From NCBI GenBank assembly GCA_038380435.1, contig JAWZYU010000028.1, positions 42,901,095-42,965,094 on the forward strand: DNA of 64,000 bases, read 5' to 3'. The position numbers were made by a program, and so were the translations under genes. The stretch comes from Ryuthela nishihirai (Eukaryota; Arthropoda; Arachnida; Araneae; Heptathelidae). Positions 21,997 to 34,119 of this stretch are shown in pieces. Numbering within the stretch: position 1 is the first letter of the stretch; every line of letters begins with the position of its first letter. Below the pieces are notes generated by a model. The model worked only from the letters and a program-made list of their open reading frames with translations. It was not told the origin of the DNA and did not search any database.

Positions 21997-22429
21997 ATTC
22001 TTGCCCCTTGAATGATTTTTATTCAGTTTGAAAACTGATTACGGAGAAACTACTAGAGATAGCAGCTTAATGAAACAACTTATAATTAACGAGGGCCAAT
22101 TTAAAAAGAGAGAGGGGGGGGGGGAATGTAGGGGCGGTGAATAATAGGAATATAAATATATCCCTAAGAAAGGAATATATTTTTAGGACAGTAAACCCCT
22201 AACGACCTCTTAAATTCTGCTAGATAAATACTTCAGGTTAAAAAAGTAACTGAATTTCTTGATTTCCCAAATACCAGTTTAAAAACTGCCTTGTTTTGAA
22301 AAATTATTAGAACTGAGATGTGTTAATGTTGATTTGGAAGCCAATTGCATAGCTCCAGGTTAATAATGGTTAGAAAGCTGGATTTGAAATTATATAACGG
22401 ACAAGGAGATTCATATCAAATTTGATTAT

Positions 22430-25090
22430 GCTATAAAATTTGACGGTGATTATACAGCACCATATAAAATTGACTGTGATTATACATCTCATATAAAATT
22501 TCACAGTGCATATAAAATTAACACGATTATACAGCCGCATATAAAATTTGACAGTCGTTTGCATATTTAATAGGCGATGATTATGTAGCTACATATTAAA
22601 TCAACATTGATCATGCAGCTGCATACTGAATTAACAATTATCATTGGTTGCATTTTGCATTGACAATGATCATGAACCGGCATTTTGAATTGACAATGAT
22701 AATGGACCTGAATTTTGAATTGACAATGATCATGGACCTGCATTTTCAATTGACAATGATCATGGAACTGAATTTTGTATTGGAAATGATCATGGACCTA
22801 AATTTTGAATTGACAATGATCACGGACCTGAATTTTAAATTGACAATGATCATGGACCTGCATTTTGAATGACAATGATCATAGACCTAAATTTTGAATT
22901 GACAATGATCAGGGACCTGAATTTTGAATTGTCAATGATCATGGACCTGCATTTTGAATTGACAATGATCATGGACCTGCATTTTGAATTGACAATGATC
23001 ACGGACCTGAATTTTGAATTGACAATGATCACGGACCTGATTTTTCAATTGACAATAATCATGGACCTGAATTTTGAATTGACAATGATCATGGACCTGA
23101 ATTGACAATGATCACAGATCAGAATTTTTAATTGGCAATGATCACGGACTTGAATATTGAATTAACAATGATCATGAACCTGAATTTTGAATTGACAATG
23201 ATCATGGACCTGAATTTTGAATTGACATTGATCACGGACCTGAATTTTGAATTGGCATTGATCACGGACCTGAATTTTGAATTGACAATGATCACGGACC
23301 TGAATTTTGAATTGACAATGATCACGGACCTGAATTTTGAATTGACATTGATCAGGGACCTGAATGTTGAATTGACAATGATCACGGACCTGAATTTTCA
23401 ATTGACAATGATCACGGACCTGCATTTTGAATTGTCAATGATCACGGACCTGAATTTTCAATTGACAATGATCACGGACCTGAATTTTGAATTGACAATG
23501 ATCACGGACCTGAATTTTGAATTGGAAATGATCTTGGATTTGCATTTTGAATTGACAATGATCACGGACCTGCATTTTGAATCGACAATGATCACGGACC
23601 TGCATTTTGAATTGACAATGATCACGGACCTGAATTTTGAATTGACAATGATCACGAACCTGCATTTTGAATTGACAATGATCACGGACCTGAATTTTGA
23701 ATTGACAATGATCACGGACCTGAATTTTGTATTGGAATTGATCATGGACCTGAATTTTGAATTGGCAATGATCACGGACCTGAAATTTAAATTGAAAATG
23801 ATCATGGACCTGCATTTTGAATTGACAATGATCATAGACCTGAATTTTGAATTGGCAATGATCATGAGCCTGCATTTTGAATTGAAAATGATCACAGACC
23901 AGAATTTTTCAATTGACAATGATGACGGACCTGAATTTTGAATTGACATTGATCATGGACCTGCATTTTGAATTGACAATGATCATGGACCTAAATTTTG
24001 AATTGACAATGATCAAGAACCAGCATTTGGAATTGACAATGATCACGGACCTGAATTTTGAATTGGCAATGATCACGGACCTGAATTTTGAATTGGCAAT
24101 GATCACGGACCTGAATTTTGAATTGACAATGATCATGGACCTCAATTTTGAATTGACAATGATCATGGACCTCAATTTTGAATTGACAATGATTATGGAC
24201 CTGAATTTTGAATTGACATTGATCACGGACCTGAATGTTGAATTGACAATGATCACGGACCTGAATTTTGAATTGACATTGATCACGGACCTGAATTTTG
24301 AATTGACAATGATCACGGACCTGAATTTTGAATTGACAATGATCACGGACCTGAATTTTGAATCGACATTGATCAGGGACCTGAATGTTGAATTGACAAT
24401 GATCAGGGACCTGAATTTTGAATTGACAATGATCAGGGACCTAAATTTTGAATTGACAATGATCATGGACCTGAATTTTGAATTGATATTGCTCACGGAC
24501 CTGAATTTTGAATTGACATTGATCAGGGACCTGAATTTTTAATTGACATTGATCACGGACCTGAATTTTTAATTGACATTGATCACGGACCTGAATTTTG
24601 AATTGACAATGATCACGGACCTGAATTTTGAATTGACAATGATCACGGACCTGAATTTTCAGTTGTCAATGATCACGGACCTGAATTTTGAATTGACAAT
24701 TATCATCTACCTGCATTTTGAATTGACAATGATCATGGACCTGAATTTTGAATTGAGAATGATCATGGACCTGAATTTTGAATTGACAATGATCACGAAC
24801 CTGCATTTTGAATTGACAATGATTATGGACCTGCATTTGAATTGACAATGATAATATAGCTTCGTGTGAAATTGACAATGATCATATAGCTGCATATGAA
24901 ATTGTTAATAATCATGCAGCTACATGCTGAATTTGACCTTGCTCATGCAACTGCATATTAAATTTGGCAATAATTATACAGCAGCAGGTTAAATTTGACA
25001 ATCCCTTGCATATTTAATTGACAATGAAAATGTAGCTGCATTCTGAATTAACAATGATGTGCATCTGCGTACGAAACTTGACAATGCTCG
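22430..25090. repeat. 30-bp minisatellite, about 74 core units plus diverged edges
   Basis: The core (about 22640-24860) repeats TTGACAATGATCACGGACCT followed by GAATTTTGAA, 30 bp per unit. Variants are mostly single bases (GATCATGG, GATCAGGG, GACATTG, CTGCATTT). Because 30 is a multiple of 3, the array reads open for long stretches on both strands (unit peptide ELTMITDLNF on plus; 269 codons at 23132-23941), but this is a by-product of the period. The edges (22430-22640 and 24850-25090) carry older variants with CAGCTGCATAT in place of GGACCTGAATTT, so homogenisation has acted on the centre. Confidence 0.97.
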
Positions 25091-25274
25091 CGCAGTTGTG
25101 CATCGAGTTGGATTACAGTCTTCAAAGATTCGTCTTAAATCAATATTTACCACACAACAAAGCAGAAATCTTGGCACAAGTGAAACAGAACATTTGGGAT
25201 TCAGTGGGAAGAGGACAATTTCTTTCTTTGTTCTCTTTCAACCGAAGGAAACGACGAGAAACAATGTTTTCTTC

Positions 25275-25324
25275 TTCTCCTTCATGCTGTCCACTTCTTC
25301 TGAAGTGGACAGCATGAAGGAGAA
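25275..25324. repeat. perfect 23-bp hairpin, 4-base loop
   Basis: TTCTCCTTCATGCTGTCCAC (25275 on) continues CTT C, loops at TTCT (25298-25301) and returns as its exact complement to 25324. It lies 185 bp beyond the minisatellite. Confidence 0.95.
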
Positions 25325-25801
25325 TTCTTTTTCTTTCAGTTTCCTTATTCGGAACGTAATTAGAATTCTACGCTTCCCGATTTCATTTTTTTAAAAAAAA
25401 CTTCTTTCAAAGTTCTTGTACAGTCGAGAGAGAGCCAATAATAAGGATATCATTTCCTTGAGCAAATGGAACTACTCGTGAACCCGTTCCAAACTTCTCA
25501 GACGCTTCATCTTTCGTTTATTTATTTTCCTTCTAAAAGAGAGATTATCCAATTTAGATGTTGAAATCATTCCATTCCTACCAACTCCCCCAGAGGCAGA
25601 ATTTTCAACTGCAACGCATTGTCTGTTGAATTTTTATTTTTATACGGAAATTTAAAAAAATCATATCTAACTGTGTGTGCTAAATCTGCTCATTGCCATG
25701 TCCCCGAATTCGTTCAGTGTTAAAATGGTGATTTTTTTTTTCGAAGTTGTATTTTTTTTTCCATCTTGGTTACTATAGATTTTAGTTGTCGATTTTCACA
25801 C
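25325..25801. other. AT-rich DNA, nothing recognised
   Basis: No repeat or gene recognised. Confidence 0.4.
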
Positions 25802-25813
25802 ATCCATTATTAG

Positions 25814-26177
25814 GAAGTGGGTGGCTCAGTCGGTAGCACGCCAGGATTGTAATCTGCAGTTCCCAGGTTCGAGTCCCAGCTGAGTCAGCGTTGAGATTTA
25901 TCTCCGCAAAACTCCCCGCACGGCCAGTAGGGCACACTGATGGGCTTGGAAAGGTCGTCGTCCGTCGGATGGGACGTTAAGGCGTGCCCCGTATATGGGA
26001 GAGCTGTGCACGTTAAAGAACACGCTGGATGGCCTTAACGGAAGGCTACCATCTGTCTCCCAACAGCTGTTCCAGTGGGTCTCCTCCCCCAACCTTCTCT
26101 GAGCCTTCGGGGTTCATGTGACTGGTCATTTAGCCCATGGTGTGCAAAAAGAGTCCGGTCAGAGGTGAAACAACCCA
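25814..26177 (+). mobile_element. SINE-A with target duplication
   Basis: Near complete (the first few G of the head are replaced by GAAGT). Flanked by ATCCATTATTAG (25802-25813) and ATCCGTTATTAG (26178-26189), a 12-bp target duplication with one mismatch. It has a short deletion around GAGAGCTGTGCACGTTAAAG. Confidence 0.93.
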
Positions 26178-26286
26178 ATCCGTTATTAGCATTAGTTGCA
26201 CATTCATTTTTAGCATTCTCTTTATTCCTTCATTCCTTTATCCGCAACGGCGATTATTTTCTAATCCCAAAAGTAACGCTTTCGTA

Positions 26287-26612
26287 GTTGGTTGTTTTAC
26301 CTCCGATCGGCCCTTTTTTTGCATACACTCTGCTAAATGGCCAGGCCACAAGGACCCCAAAGGCTCGTCTTCAAGGGGTCATCCACTGGACAGCTGTTAA
26401 GAGATAGATGGTAGCCTCCCGTCAACATGGGAGACTGGGAGCAATCCGAGACAATCTAGAGTTGGATGGCCTCTTTGACCTCTGAGCGGTGCTTTCGTAC
26501 ACAAAATGGACTAAATAACAAAGTCACAAGGATTCCAGAGGCAATCTAGAATTGGACCGGGCTCAGGGAAGGTTGGTGAAGAAGATCCACTGGGAACTTT
26601 TAGGAGACATGC
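26287..26612 (-). mobile_element. two SINE-A 3' fragments in a row
   Basis: The first (26287-26427) runs from GTTGGTTGTTTTACC to GGTAGCCTCCCGTCAAC. The second (26475-26612) runs from GACCTCTGAGCGGTGC to a diverged CTTTTAGGAGACATG. Both are minus strand. A short unit CAATCTAGANTTGGA at 26451 and 26542 is repeated around the second, suggesting local duplication. Confidence 0.7.
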
Positions 26613-26659
26613 CTCACTTTGAAGATGCAGGAAAGAAAAATACTTGTTTTTGCATCGGT

Positions 26660-27125
26660 TGCCAAACAGTTGACAAGCTCAGATGCATAGCAAAAGGACC
26701 TGGGTTCGAATCCTGGATGAGTCACGGCTATTTTCTTTCTAATGCGCATTGTCTTTCTGCTGAATCATTCCCTATAGATCTTCTGTTTAGTGCATTATAC
26801 TCACAGGCTCCTATTCCAATTCCATACAAGGAATGGATGCTATATATATATATACGTATTTTTTTGGGGGTGGGGAGAGGGGATAGTTTGTGTTTCTGCT
26901 GTGGTCTGAACTTCTTTACACATATTCTCTATTATATTTTATACTCGTAGGACTGGGATCGAATATTGGATAAGTCATGAAGGTTGTTTTTTTTTTTATT
27001 TGCTCAGGTCTCAACCTCCCTACAGATCTTCTCCAAGCTGTATTACATCCACGGGGTCTTGTTAAACCTGAGTTTCAATCCTAGACAAGACACGGACGAT
27101 TTCTTTCTTCTGAGGTCTGTACAGA
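26660..27125 (+). mobile_element. cluster of diverged SINE-B-like fragments
   Basis: Three B-box-like motifs follow each other, each with a SINE-B-like continuation: GACCTGGGTTCGAATCC (26698) with TCACGGCTATTTTC; GACTGGGATCGAATATTGG (26951) with AAGTCATGAAGGTTG; CCTGAGTTTCAATCCTAG (27067) with ACACGGACGATTTC. The first continues to CTCACAGGCTCCTATTCC. All are eroded; the exact borders are guesses. Confidence 0.5.
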
Positions 27126-27508
27126 GTCAGATATAGAAGAGTTACCAAGGAGGCATTACCCTTCATGATTTAAAAAAAAATTTGATAACCGAAATGGGGG
27201 CAAAAAAATCACTATATATATTGGGCAATAATTTTTGAATAAGGCAACTGAAATGGGTAGAAAAATATATACCTACCGGAAACAACATTCCGGGTGAGGG
27301 GCCCACCCTGAAAAAGGTCCACTTGTTAGGACACCTTCAAAGAGTCCTAAATTCCCGCCTGAGTGTGTGTCGAGTACTGCAATACTCATTCCTGGAAAGG
27401 ATGGATCCTGGCCGTTGAGTGGAGGAAATTATCTTTAGTCTCTCTCCCAAGTCCTTGACAGCTGAGATCCTCTTTTGTCTGCATTGCAGTTGAGGAATGT
27501 ACTAATTG
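27126..27508. other. unassigned DNA
   Basis: Nothing recognised between the SINE-B cluster and the next SINE-A. Confidence 0.4.
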
Positions 27509-27820
27509 CGGGGCTGAGTAGCACTTAGGCTCATAATCTATAGATCCCAGGTTCGAGTCCCACCTGTGCCAGCGAGCGTTGAGATTTATCCACACTAAAC
27601 CTCGCCCTGCACTCAGTTAATAAGGGACACTGCTTGGTCTGCACAGGCTATTGTCTGTCGGATGCGACTTTAAGCCATGGTCCCCATGTATAGGAGAGCC
27701 ATATCCTGTGCACATTAAAGAACACAGTGGGTGGCTGTGACAGGAAGCTTCCATCTGTCTTCTGTCCATTGCGTGTTTTACCCCCAACCTTCTTTGTGTC
27801 CTTGGGGTCCTTGTGACCGC
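27509..27820 (+). mobile_element. SINE-A, diverged, 3' end lost
   Basis: Head GGGGCTGAGTAGCACTTAGG, B box CAGGTTCGAGTCCCACC, core GCACATTAAAGAACACAGTGG, ending at GGGGTCCTTGTGACC. The terminal AAAACAACCCAA is missing. Confidence 0.85.
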
Positions 27821-27949
27821 TTCGTCAGGTTTCAACGTTTCTTCACTCACATCATCTTCCGTCCCTTAGACTCGGATATCGTTTATCTAATAACTGATTT
27901 TTAGAACCAGTTTTGGCATTTTTAAACCCTCTTGGTTACTTTAACGTAT

Positions 27950-28016
27950 TAAAGGCTCCTGTCAGACCTCTGTGGCAAGCAGCTGCTTGAGGGTGTATTT
28001 ATTTATTTATTTTTTA
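27950..28016 (+). mobile_element. SINE-B 3' fragment
   Basis: GGCTCCTGTCAGACCTCTGT, GGCAAGCAGCTGCTTGAGG, then GTGTATTTATTTATTTATT tail. 5'-truncated copy. Confidence 0.85.
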
Positions 28017-28444
28017 TTAAAATCTTTAACCTTTTTTTTTTGCATTTTAGAATATTTATGTTTTCTCTTTGCATGGGTCCTACATACCCATTGTTGCTAT
28101 CTTTCGTATATTTATTGCTGATGTTACATTTTTACTTTTTTTCCTCTGATTTTTAACCTAGTTCAGGGTTTAGTGATCGCATTTTTTCATATCGTATTTG
28201 GCGCAATATAATTTTATCCATCAAACTTTTCTTTTGCTCCATAAAACCCTAAACAACTAACTTGTTCAATTCATTCCCACACCTCACCCCACTGAATTCT
28301 TATTTCATTTTTTCCTGTTCGAGAGCAAATTAAAACTTTAACCTCAATGAAATGTCAGATGGAAGCATATAATGGTATTATATTGCTCTATACGAAAATC
28401 ACGTACAGTGCTTTATCAAAATGCTAGATTGTTTCCTTGTTATG

Positions 28445-28946
28445 TCAGTGACAATCTAACTTCGAAGCTCTGTAACTTCTAAAATATGCATTTGATGGAA
28501 AAATGCGACTGATGATGAAGATCATAATCAAATCTATTTAAATCTCGATTTTTCAACGATATTTTGTTGAAACAATATTCTTCCAGCATCAAAAGAGGCA
28601 TTGAAGCTAGGATATTTCACAACAGTAATGAGTCATGAGAATTTACTTCGGAAAGGAATCAAAACTTAAATGATAAGTATTGCTACAAATCATTTAATAA
28701 AATAAATATATATTTTGGAAGTTTGCATAATGATTGTTTCAGTATTAGACAATTATGAATTTTTTTTATAAAACAAGACAATTTATTGTTAAATATTCCA
28801 GCTCAATAATTCTTTAAATACTGAACGAATATTGTTGGAAACAGAAATTTAAATAGATTTGATTATGATCTTTATCTTCAGTCGCGTTTTTCCACTAAAT
28901 GCAGATTTTAGAAGTTACAGAGTTTGGAAGTTAGATTTCAACTGAT
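28445..28946. mobile_element. MITE with about 120-140-bp inverted ends
   Basis: 28445-28583 and 28823-28946 are imperfect inverted repeats sharing, for example, AATCTAACTTC, CTCTGTAACTTCTAAAAT and AAGATCATAATCAAATCTAT. About 240 bp of AT-rich DNA lies between and there is no coding. Clean target duplications were not identified, so the superfamily is open. Confidence 0.8.
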
Positions 28947-28971
28947 ATAGATGGGAAATTTTCTAATATTT

Positions 28972-29359
28972 GGGGCGGGGGTGGTTCAGTCGGTAGCGCG
29001 CCAGACTCGTAATCTTCAGTTCCCAGGTTCGAGTCCTAGCTGGGTTAGCGTTGAGATTTATCTCCGCAAATCTCCCCGCCCTGCCCACGGTCAGTAGGAG
29101 ACACCGAAGGGCTTGGAAAAGCCGCCGTCGATGGGGTGAGACGTTAAGCCGTGGCCCCGTGTATGGGAGAGCCATACCCTGTGCACGTTAAATAACACGC
29201 TGGATGGCCTTGACGGGAGGCTACCATCTGTCTCCCAACAGCCGTTCCAGTGGGTCTCCTCCCCCAACCTTCTCTGAGCCTTCAGAGTCTCTTGTGACAT
29301 GACCATTTAGCCCATCGTGTACAAAAAAGTACTGGTCAGAGGTAAAACAAATCAAAATC
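28972..29359 (+). mobile_element. SINE-A, full length, with target duplication
   Basis: Complete copy, little diverged (GGGGCGGGGGTGGTTCAG head). Flanked by TCTAATATTT at 28962-28971 and 29360-29369. It begins 26 bp after the MITE. Confidence 0.95.
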
Positions 29360-29369
29360 TCTAATATTT

Positions 29370-29835
29370 TGGTAGAACATTGTACAACAGCTTCCAGAAA
29401 CAAATGTCCGGATAATCCAGATTACAATAATCTGATATCAACTACACCTTCCCTTCTTGCTTTATTTAGTTTATTTCCGTCAAAACACCTCCTGTATCTT
29501 GAACGGTTACGAAGCACTAAGCCGTGAATGTCACCTCACATAAGTACCAAGAGAGAGAGACACACAAAACATTTCCTTCCACAAACGTATACACCGCAGC
29601 AAACAGTCACTGCTAAGTCTCGGTGCCCCCTTTTCTGTTTCGCGGAACAGACACTGGAAACGTCTGGGCGAAGAACCGTCATTTGCACTCCCCGTGGATG
29701 TTGCATGTACACAAATTTAAGAACTCAGACGCAAAAAAAGAAAGCGCAGTCAATACAAGCGGCGAGCCGAAGAGCAGCGATCCTCTAAGGCAGCTGGAAC
29801 CAACAGCGATACCTGTGCCTAGCAAAGCATTTAAT
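29370..29835. other. unassigned DNA upstream of the LINE
   Basis: Two overlapping short frames (29528-29877) look unremarkable and run into the LINE; neither is supported as a gene. A less AT-rich patch at 29600-29780 is unexplained. Confidence 0.35.
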
Positions 29836-30333
29836 TGGTCATCCCCTGTGATGATGCATAGAACCGGCCAGGCCTAGCACCTAATGTCCGACCCCGCCTT
29901 CTCGTGGTGCAGACCGTTAGTACCTTTCAAAAGAGATACTCTCTTGTGGAAGTGAACGGAAGGGTAGGGCTGCCAGATTAATGTGGCCTACTGATTTGGA
30001 CAACTATGGCTACTTTTCTTTTTTTTCTACCCTGCTGAGGAGTGGTCAACCACACGGGGTCCTGGTGCTGACCATATAAACCCACTGGACTGATATATGG
30101 CTCTGAGCTTGATTATGGATCCTGATTTTGCTGCACTGGTGGGCTTCTGTGGAGGGAAAATCTTCCGCTGTGTTTTCTGTTTGTTTGTGGGTTGACAGCC
30201 CCAAGTGAATAGATTCACAGGATATGTTTATCAGCTGGTGGATAATCCTGAGCAGAGGTCATCGCAGGCACCTGAACTCTTTGCTTCTATTGGCATCGTC
30301 AAATTCTACATTGGAGGAAGTCTTCCAGTGTAG

Positions 30334-31634
30334 ATGGCTTCAGCCTTTAGTGGTGGGGGAACGGGTCTTTGCCCCATGTCTGCGATTAGGGGGCTGTTTG
30401 ATATTGTCGGCATTCCCTCTCTCAATAAACATAGTTTCTTTAAACATCCTACTAACCATTTTCTCTCCATAGGTAGTTGGAATGTGAGGACTCTGCACAG
30501 AGCTTTTTCTCTTGATGTCCTCACACAAGAATTCCACCATTATAATTTAGATATTCTCGGCTTGCAAGAGACCAGATGGACAGATAAAGGTCAGATTCTT
30601 AAAAATAATCTTGAATTTCTCTTTTCAGGGAGTGACGACAACAAGCATCACCAAGGCGTGGGTCTGCTTCTCAGCAGACACGCTAGTGATGCTCTTCTAG
30701 GATATGAGTGCATTAATGAAAGGTTTCTTACAGCAAAATTTCAGACAAGCGTTAAAGACCTGAATGTTATCTGCTGTTATGCCCCCACTGAGGATGCCGA
30801 TGAGGATGAGAAGTATAGGTTTTATGAACAACTTCAGGATATTTTGAATTCTGTCAAGAAAGGAGATATTACCCTTGTTCTTGATGACTTCAATGCCAAA
30901 GTTGGTACTGACTCTGACTTTTGGGGAGGGGTGTTGGCCCTTTTGGTATTGGTAGCTGCAATGGCAATGGGTAACGTCTCCTACAGGTAAGTAAACTCAA
31001 TGGTTTCAGAATAACTAACACATATTACAAACACCGCGACATACCTAACACATGGGTTTCACCTGATGAGCTGCATAGGAATATGATTGATTATATATTA
31101 ATTAACAGCAAATGGGCTAGTTCTGTTAGAAATACCAGGGCATATAGGGGAGCTGAAATTGGATCTGACCATTACCTTGTTAAAAGTGTCTTGCAACTTA
31201 AACTTAAAAAATGTTGTGCTAGGGTTAAAAAATTTGCTTTTAATACTGAAGCTCTGAAAGACCCAGTTATAGCCAAAGCTTACCATGATAGGTTACTTAA
31301 TCATTATGACAGTCATGGTATGCTTACCACTGAAGTTGAGGAAGAATGGGATCATTTTAAACAGGCTTTTTTGTACACTAACAGTACTCTTTTAGGAAAA
31401 AAGGAGCAGAAGAGGCAGAATTATCTGAGTGATAAGGCACTTGAGCTTATTTCGGAAAGAAAGAACTGCAGGAATGTCCTTAATCAATACCCTACTAGTC
31501 CTAATAGAAAGCATTACAGAGAACTTAATAAACGTGCAAAAGATCAGTTAGCTGCTGATAAGAATCTTTGGCTTGATGGTTTTGCTGACAAAGCCGAGGA
31601 AGCAGTTAGGCAGCACAACAGCAGAGAGCTGTAG
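30334..31634 (+). pseudogene. LINE endonuclease region, frameshifted
   Basis: APE-type endonuclease, which nicks target DNA to prime reverse transcription. Seen: SWNVRTL (start of fold), LDILGLQETRWTDKG (with the catalytic Glu of QETRW), CCYAPTEDADEDE, DDFNAKVG (normally GDFN; here the Gly is Asp, while the second copy keeps GGTGATTTC), and after the frameshift MIDYILINSKW and EIGSDHYLVKS (SDH catalytic block). A one-base loss near 30930, seen against the copy at 39720, shifts the frame; a TAG at 31632 stands where a related copy (9525-9535) has TAC. Confidence 0.9.
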
Positions 31635-31649
31635 CAGATAGTTAATGTT

Positions 31650-33341
31650 TTGTGTGGTAGAAAACGGACAGGTATACAGGGATTGAAGGATAAACAAGGT
31701 AAGGTTATAGAAGGGGAGGATTCTGTCATGGCTAGGTGGGCTGAGCATTTCCGTGATGTACTAAACAATGCTGTTAGTTCTATTCCCATTGTTTGCAATG
31801 ATGATAGATGCATTGGTGGCTTTAATGTTGGCCCTATAACACAATCCGAGGTTATTTTGGCTGCTTCTAAACTTAAACTTCATAAATCCCCAGGGGTAAA
31901 TGAAATTACTACAGAAATGCTTAGAGCTGGAAATGTTTCGGTTACCACTTGGATGACTGAAATTCTGAATATCTTTTATGATAAAGGCATGGTTCCTAAG
32001 GATTTTACCAGAGCTATTGTTATCCCGATTTTCAAAAAAGGTGATCGCAGTTCTTGTGATAACTATAGGGGTATCAGCCTACTCTCTGTTCCAGGTAAAG
32101 TTCTTTCCATGATTGTGCTTAATAGAATTAAGAATCTGGTTGACAGTCAATTGGCTGATGAGCAATGTGGATTCAGAAGTGGTAGGGGATGTGCGGATCA
32201 GATATTTTCATTTAGGCAGATTCTTGAGAAATGTTTAGAGTTTCAGAAACCTTTGGTTGCTAGCTTTGTTGATTTCAAAAAGGCTTTCGACTCTGTTGAT
32301 CGTCATAATTTGTGGTTGATTGTGAAATCATATGGTATACCAGACAAGTTAGTTAACATAATGAAAGCTCTCTATAATAACATTGAGTCGTGTGTGAGAG
32401 TTGGTAAGGCTTGTAGCAATTGGTTTAGCATTACTTCTGGTGTTCGACAAGGGTGCATTTTGTCTCCTTTTCTCTTTAGTTTGATTATTGATTATGTTAT
32501 GCGAAATTCACTTCAAGGGAAAGATTTTGCCCTTAAATGGGCTGGAGATAGGAAAATTTGTGATTTAGATTATGCTGATGATTTAGCCCTTTTGGCAAAT
32601 GATGTTGATGAGATGAACTCTTTCATTCGAGCTGTTGATGAGACTGGTAGTAGAGTAGGTTTGGTTATAAACAGAGAGAAAACTGAAGTGATGAAAATTG
32701 GTCAGGCAGGCTGTGATTCAGTTAATCTGAATGGTTGCAGTCTTGAGCAGGTGTCACAGTTTAATTATCTTGGGAGCTATGTAACAGATAATGGTGATGT
32801 GCGGCATGAGATTAACTGACGAATAGGGATTGCTGCCGGGACTTTTAAGAATCTATGGAGAGTGTGGAGAAATAGGCGTATACACCTAAAGACTAAAATT
32901 AGACTGTACAATAGTTTGGTTCTTTCTAGGGTTAGTTATGGTAGTGAAACTTGGATACTTTGTAAACAAGATAACAGGAAACTAGATGCTTTTGATTCCA
33001 GATGCTTACGCAGTATCTTGGGCATTAGGTGGTTCAACTTTGTAACTAATGATGAGGTTAGGCAAAGGAGTTTGCAACCTCCTTTAAGCAGCATATTGTG
33101 CAGAGAGAGACTCCGTTGTTTTGGCCATGTTGCCCGTATGAATAATTATAGATTGGCGAATAGGGTTATGAACAGTGTGCCTAAAGGCCTCAGAAAGAAG
33201 GGGAGACCTAGGATGCGGTGGGCAGACAATGTCAAACAGGACCTTGTTAGAATTGGTGTGCAGTGGCCAGATGCAGTAGATGTAGCTCAGGATAGACTTG
33301 CTTGGAGAACTATATTGCACGGTCTGGTTGGACCTCCGTAG
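31650..33341 (+). pseudogene. LINE reverse transcriptase and C-terminal domain
   Basis: Reverse transcriptase that copies the LINE RNA at the nicked target. Motifs in order: RAIVIPIFKKGDRSSCDNYR and GISLLSVPGK (fingers), FRSGRGCADQIF, VDFKKAFDSVD (32268; first catalytic Asp), SGVRQGCILSPFLF, DYADDLALLA (YADD at 32571-32582, intact), VINREKTEVMKIG, FNYLGSYVTDNGD. An in-frame TGA at 32817, where other copies read an Arg codon, separates the C-terminal part RRIHLKTKIRLYNS.., YGSETWILCKQDN, FGHVARMNN and KKGRPRMRWADNVKQDL. The reading frame is the same on both sides, so this is a point lesion. Confidence 0.93.
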
Positions 33342-33372
33342 CCCATGGCTGCTTGAGGATGATGATGATAAT

Positions 33373-34119
33373 GTGGCACGTACCTCTGAAAGAGCTGTTG
33401 TTGCCAGAGCTTCTGTTTCCGGGTTGCTTCCCCGCGGAACACTCGCCTGCTGGCAAACGCTTTTCGAATACAAAAAAGAAATAACCAGTTTTGAAATCCG
33501 ATTAGTAACATTCTTCAAGGGAATTACTAGGACAATAACCCTTTTTAGTTTTTTTTTATATTCTAGAGAAACAATGTACTCTCATCTGTTCTTATAACTC
33601 TTCATATATAGGGGAAGAAATGTATGTTAATATTTTTATCTTCGTTCCATTTGTTTTCAACCAATCTTGATTAGCAAATGTCATCATTTGCAGTGGCTCT
33701 TATTGTTCACTGAAGACATTTTGTCTGGACATTGTTTCTTTACAAACATCAATCTTATTTTCTATAGCAGTTACAAAACACACCTAAAGTAAAATAACGT
33801 GTCTGCAGAGGCATAATTCGGGAATTTAAATGATTCTTCCGATTTTTTGCATCGTTTTTGCTTCTGTGGGTAGCAATTTGCAGTGAAATAATACACTATT
33901 CCAACTTCCCGAATACAATTTTTCATGATATCGCATGTTTTTGGATTTTGCACAATTCAATATATTGGGTAAATTAATTTAAATATTTTTTTTGTTTGCG
34001 TCATGATAAAGAGGAATTTAGTGCTTTATGTTATGCTTTTAATTCCATTACATGCACCATATTATCAGACTTTTTCGCTATATGCATGAGTAGTTTACAG
34101 TAAGAGTGAGCAGTTAGGT
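33373..34119. other. unassigned DNA
   Basis: Nothing recognised behind the LINE. Open frames at 33298-33597 overlap the LINE end and are not convincing. Confidence 0.4.

Larger units (their letters stand above)
29836..33372 (+). mobile_element. RTE-like LINE, nearly full length
   Basis: About 3.5 kb. The start is set where it becomes collinear with the second copy at 38564 (shared CCCCNGTGATGATGCA). Order: about 500-bp 5' leader, APE-type endonuclease, reverse transcriptase, C-terminal domain, short 3' end with GGCTGCTTGAGGATGATGATG. There is no LTR and no separate ORF1. The WNVRTL and LDILGLQETRW endonuclease blocks and the GSETW and GHVAR C-terminal blocks point to the RTE/BovB group; L2/CR1 relatives are a weaker alternative. 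Broken by one frameshift and two stops. Confidence 0.93.

Noticed and set aside
23132..24542. Long open frames on both strands (up to 269 codons) with repeating ELTMITDLNF
   Set aside because: They follow from a 30-bp period without stops. There is no start context or splice signal, and equally long frames run on the other strand.
22640..24860. Possible CRISPR-like array
   Set aside because: Units are contiguous with no spacers, and the genome is plainly eukaryotic.
29528..29877. Two overlapping frames (86 and 84 codons) before the LINE
   Set aside because: Overlapping each other in different frames and extending into the LINE leader; no family match.
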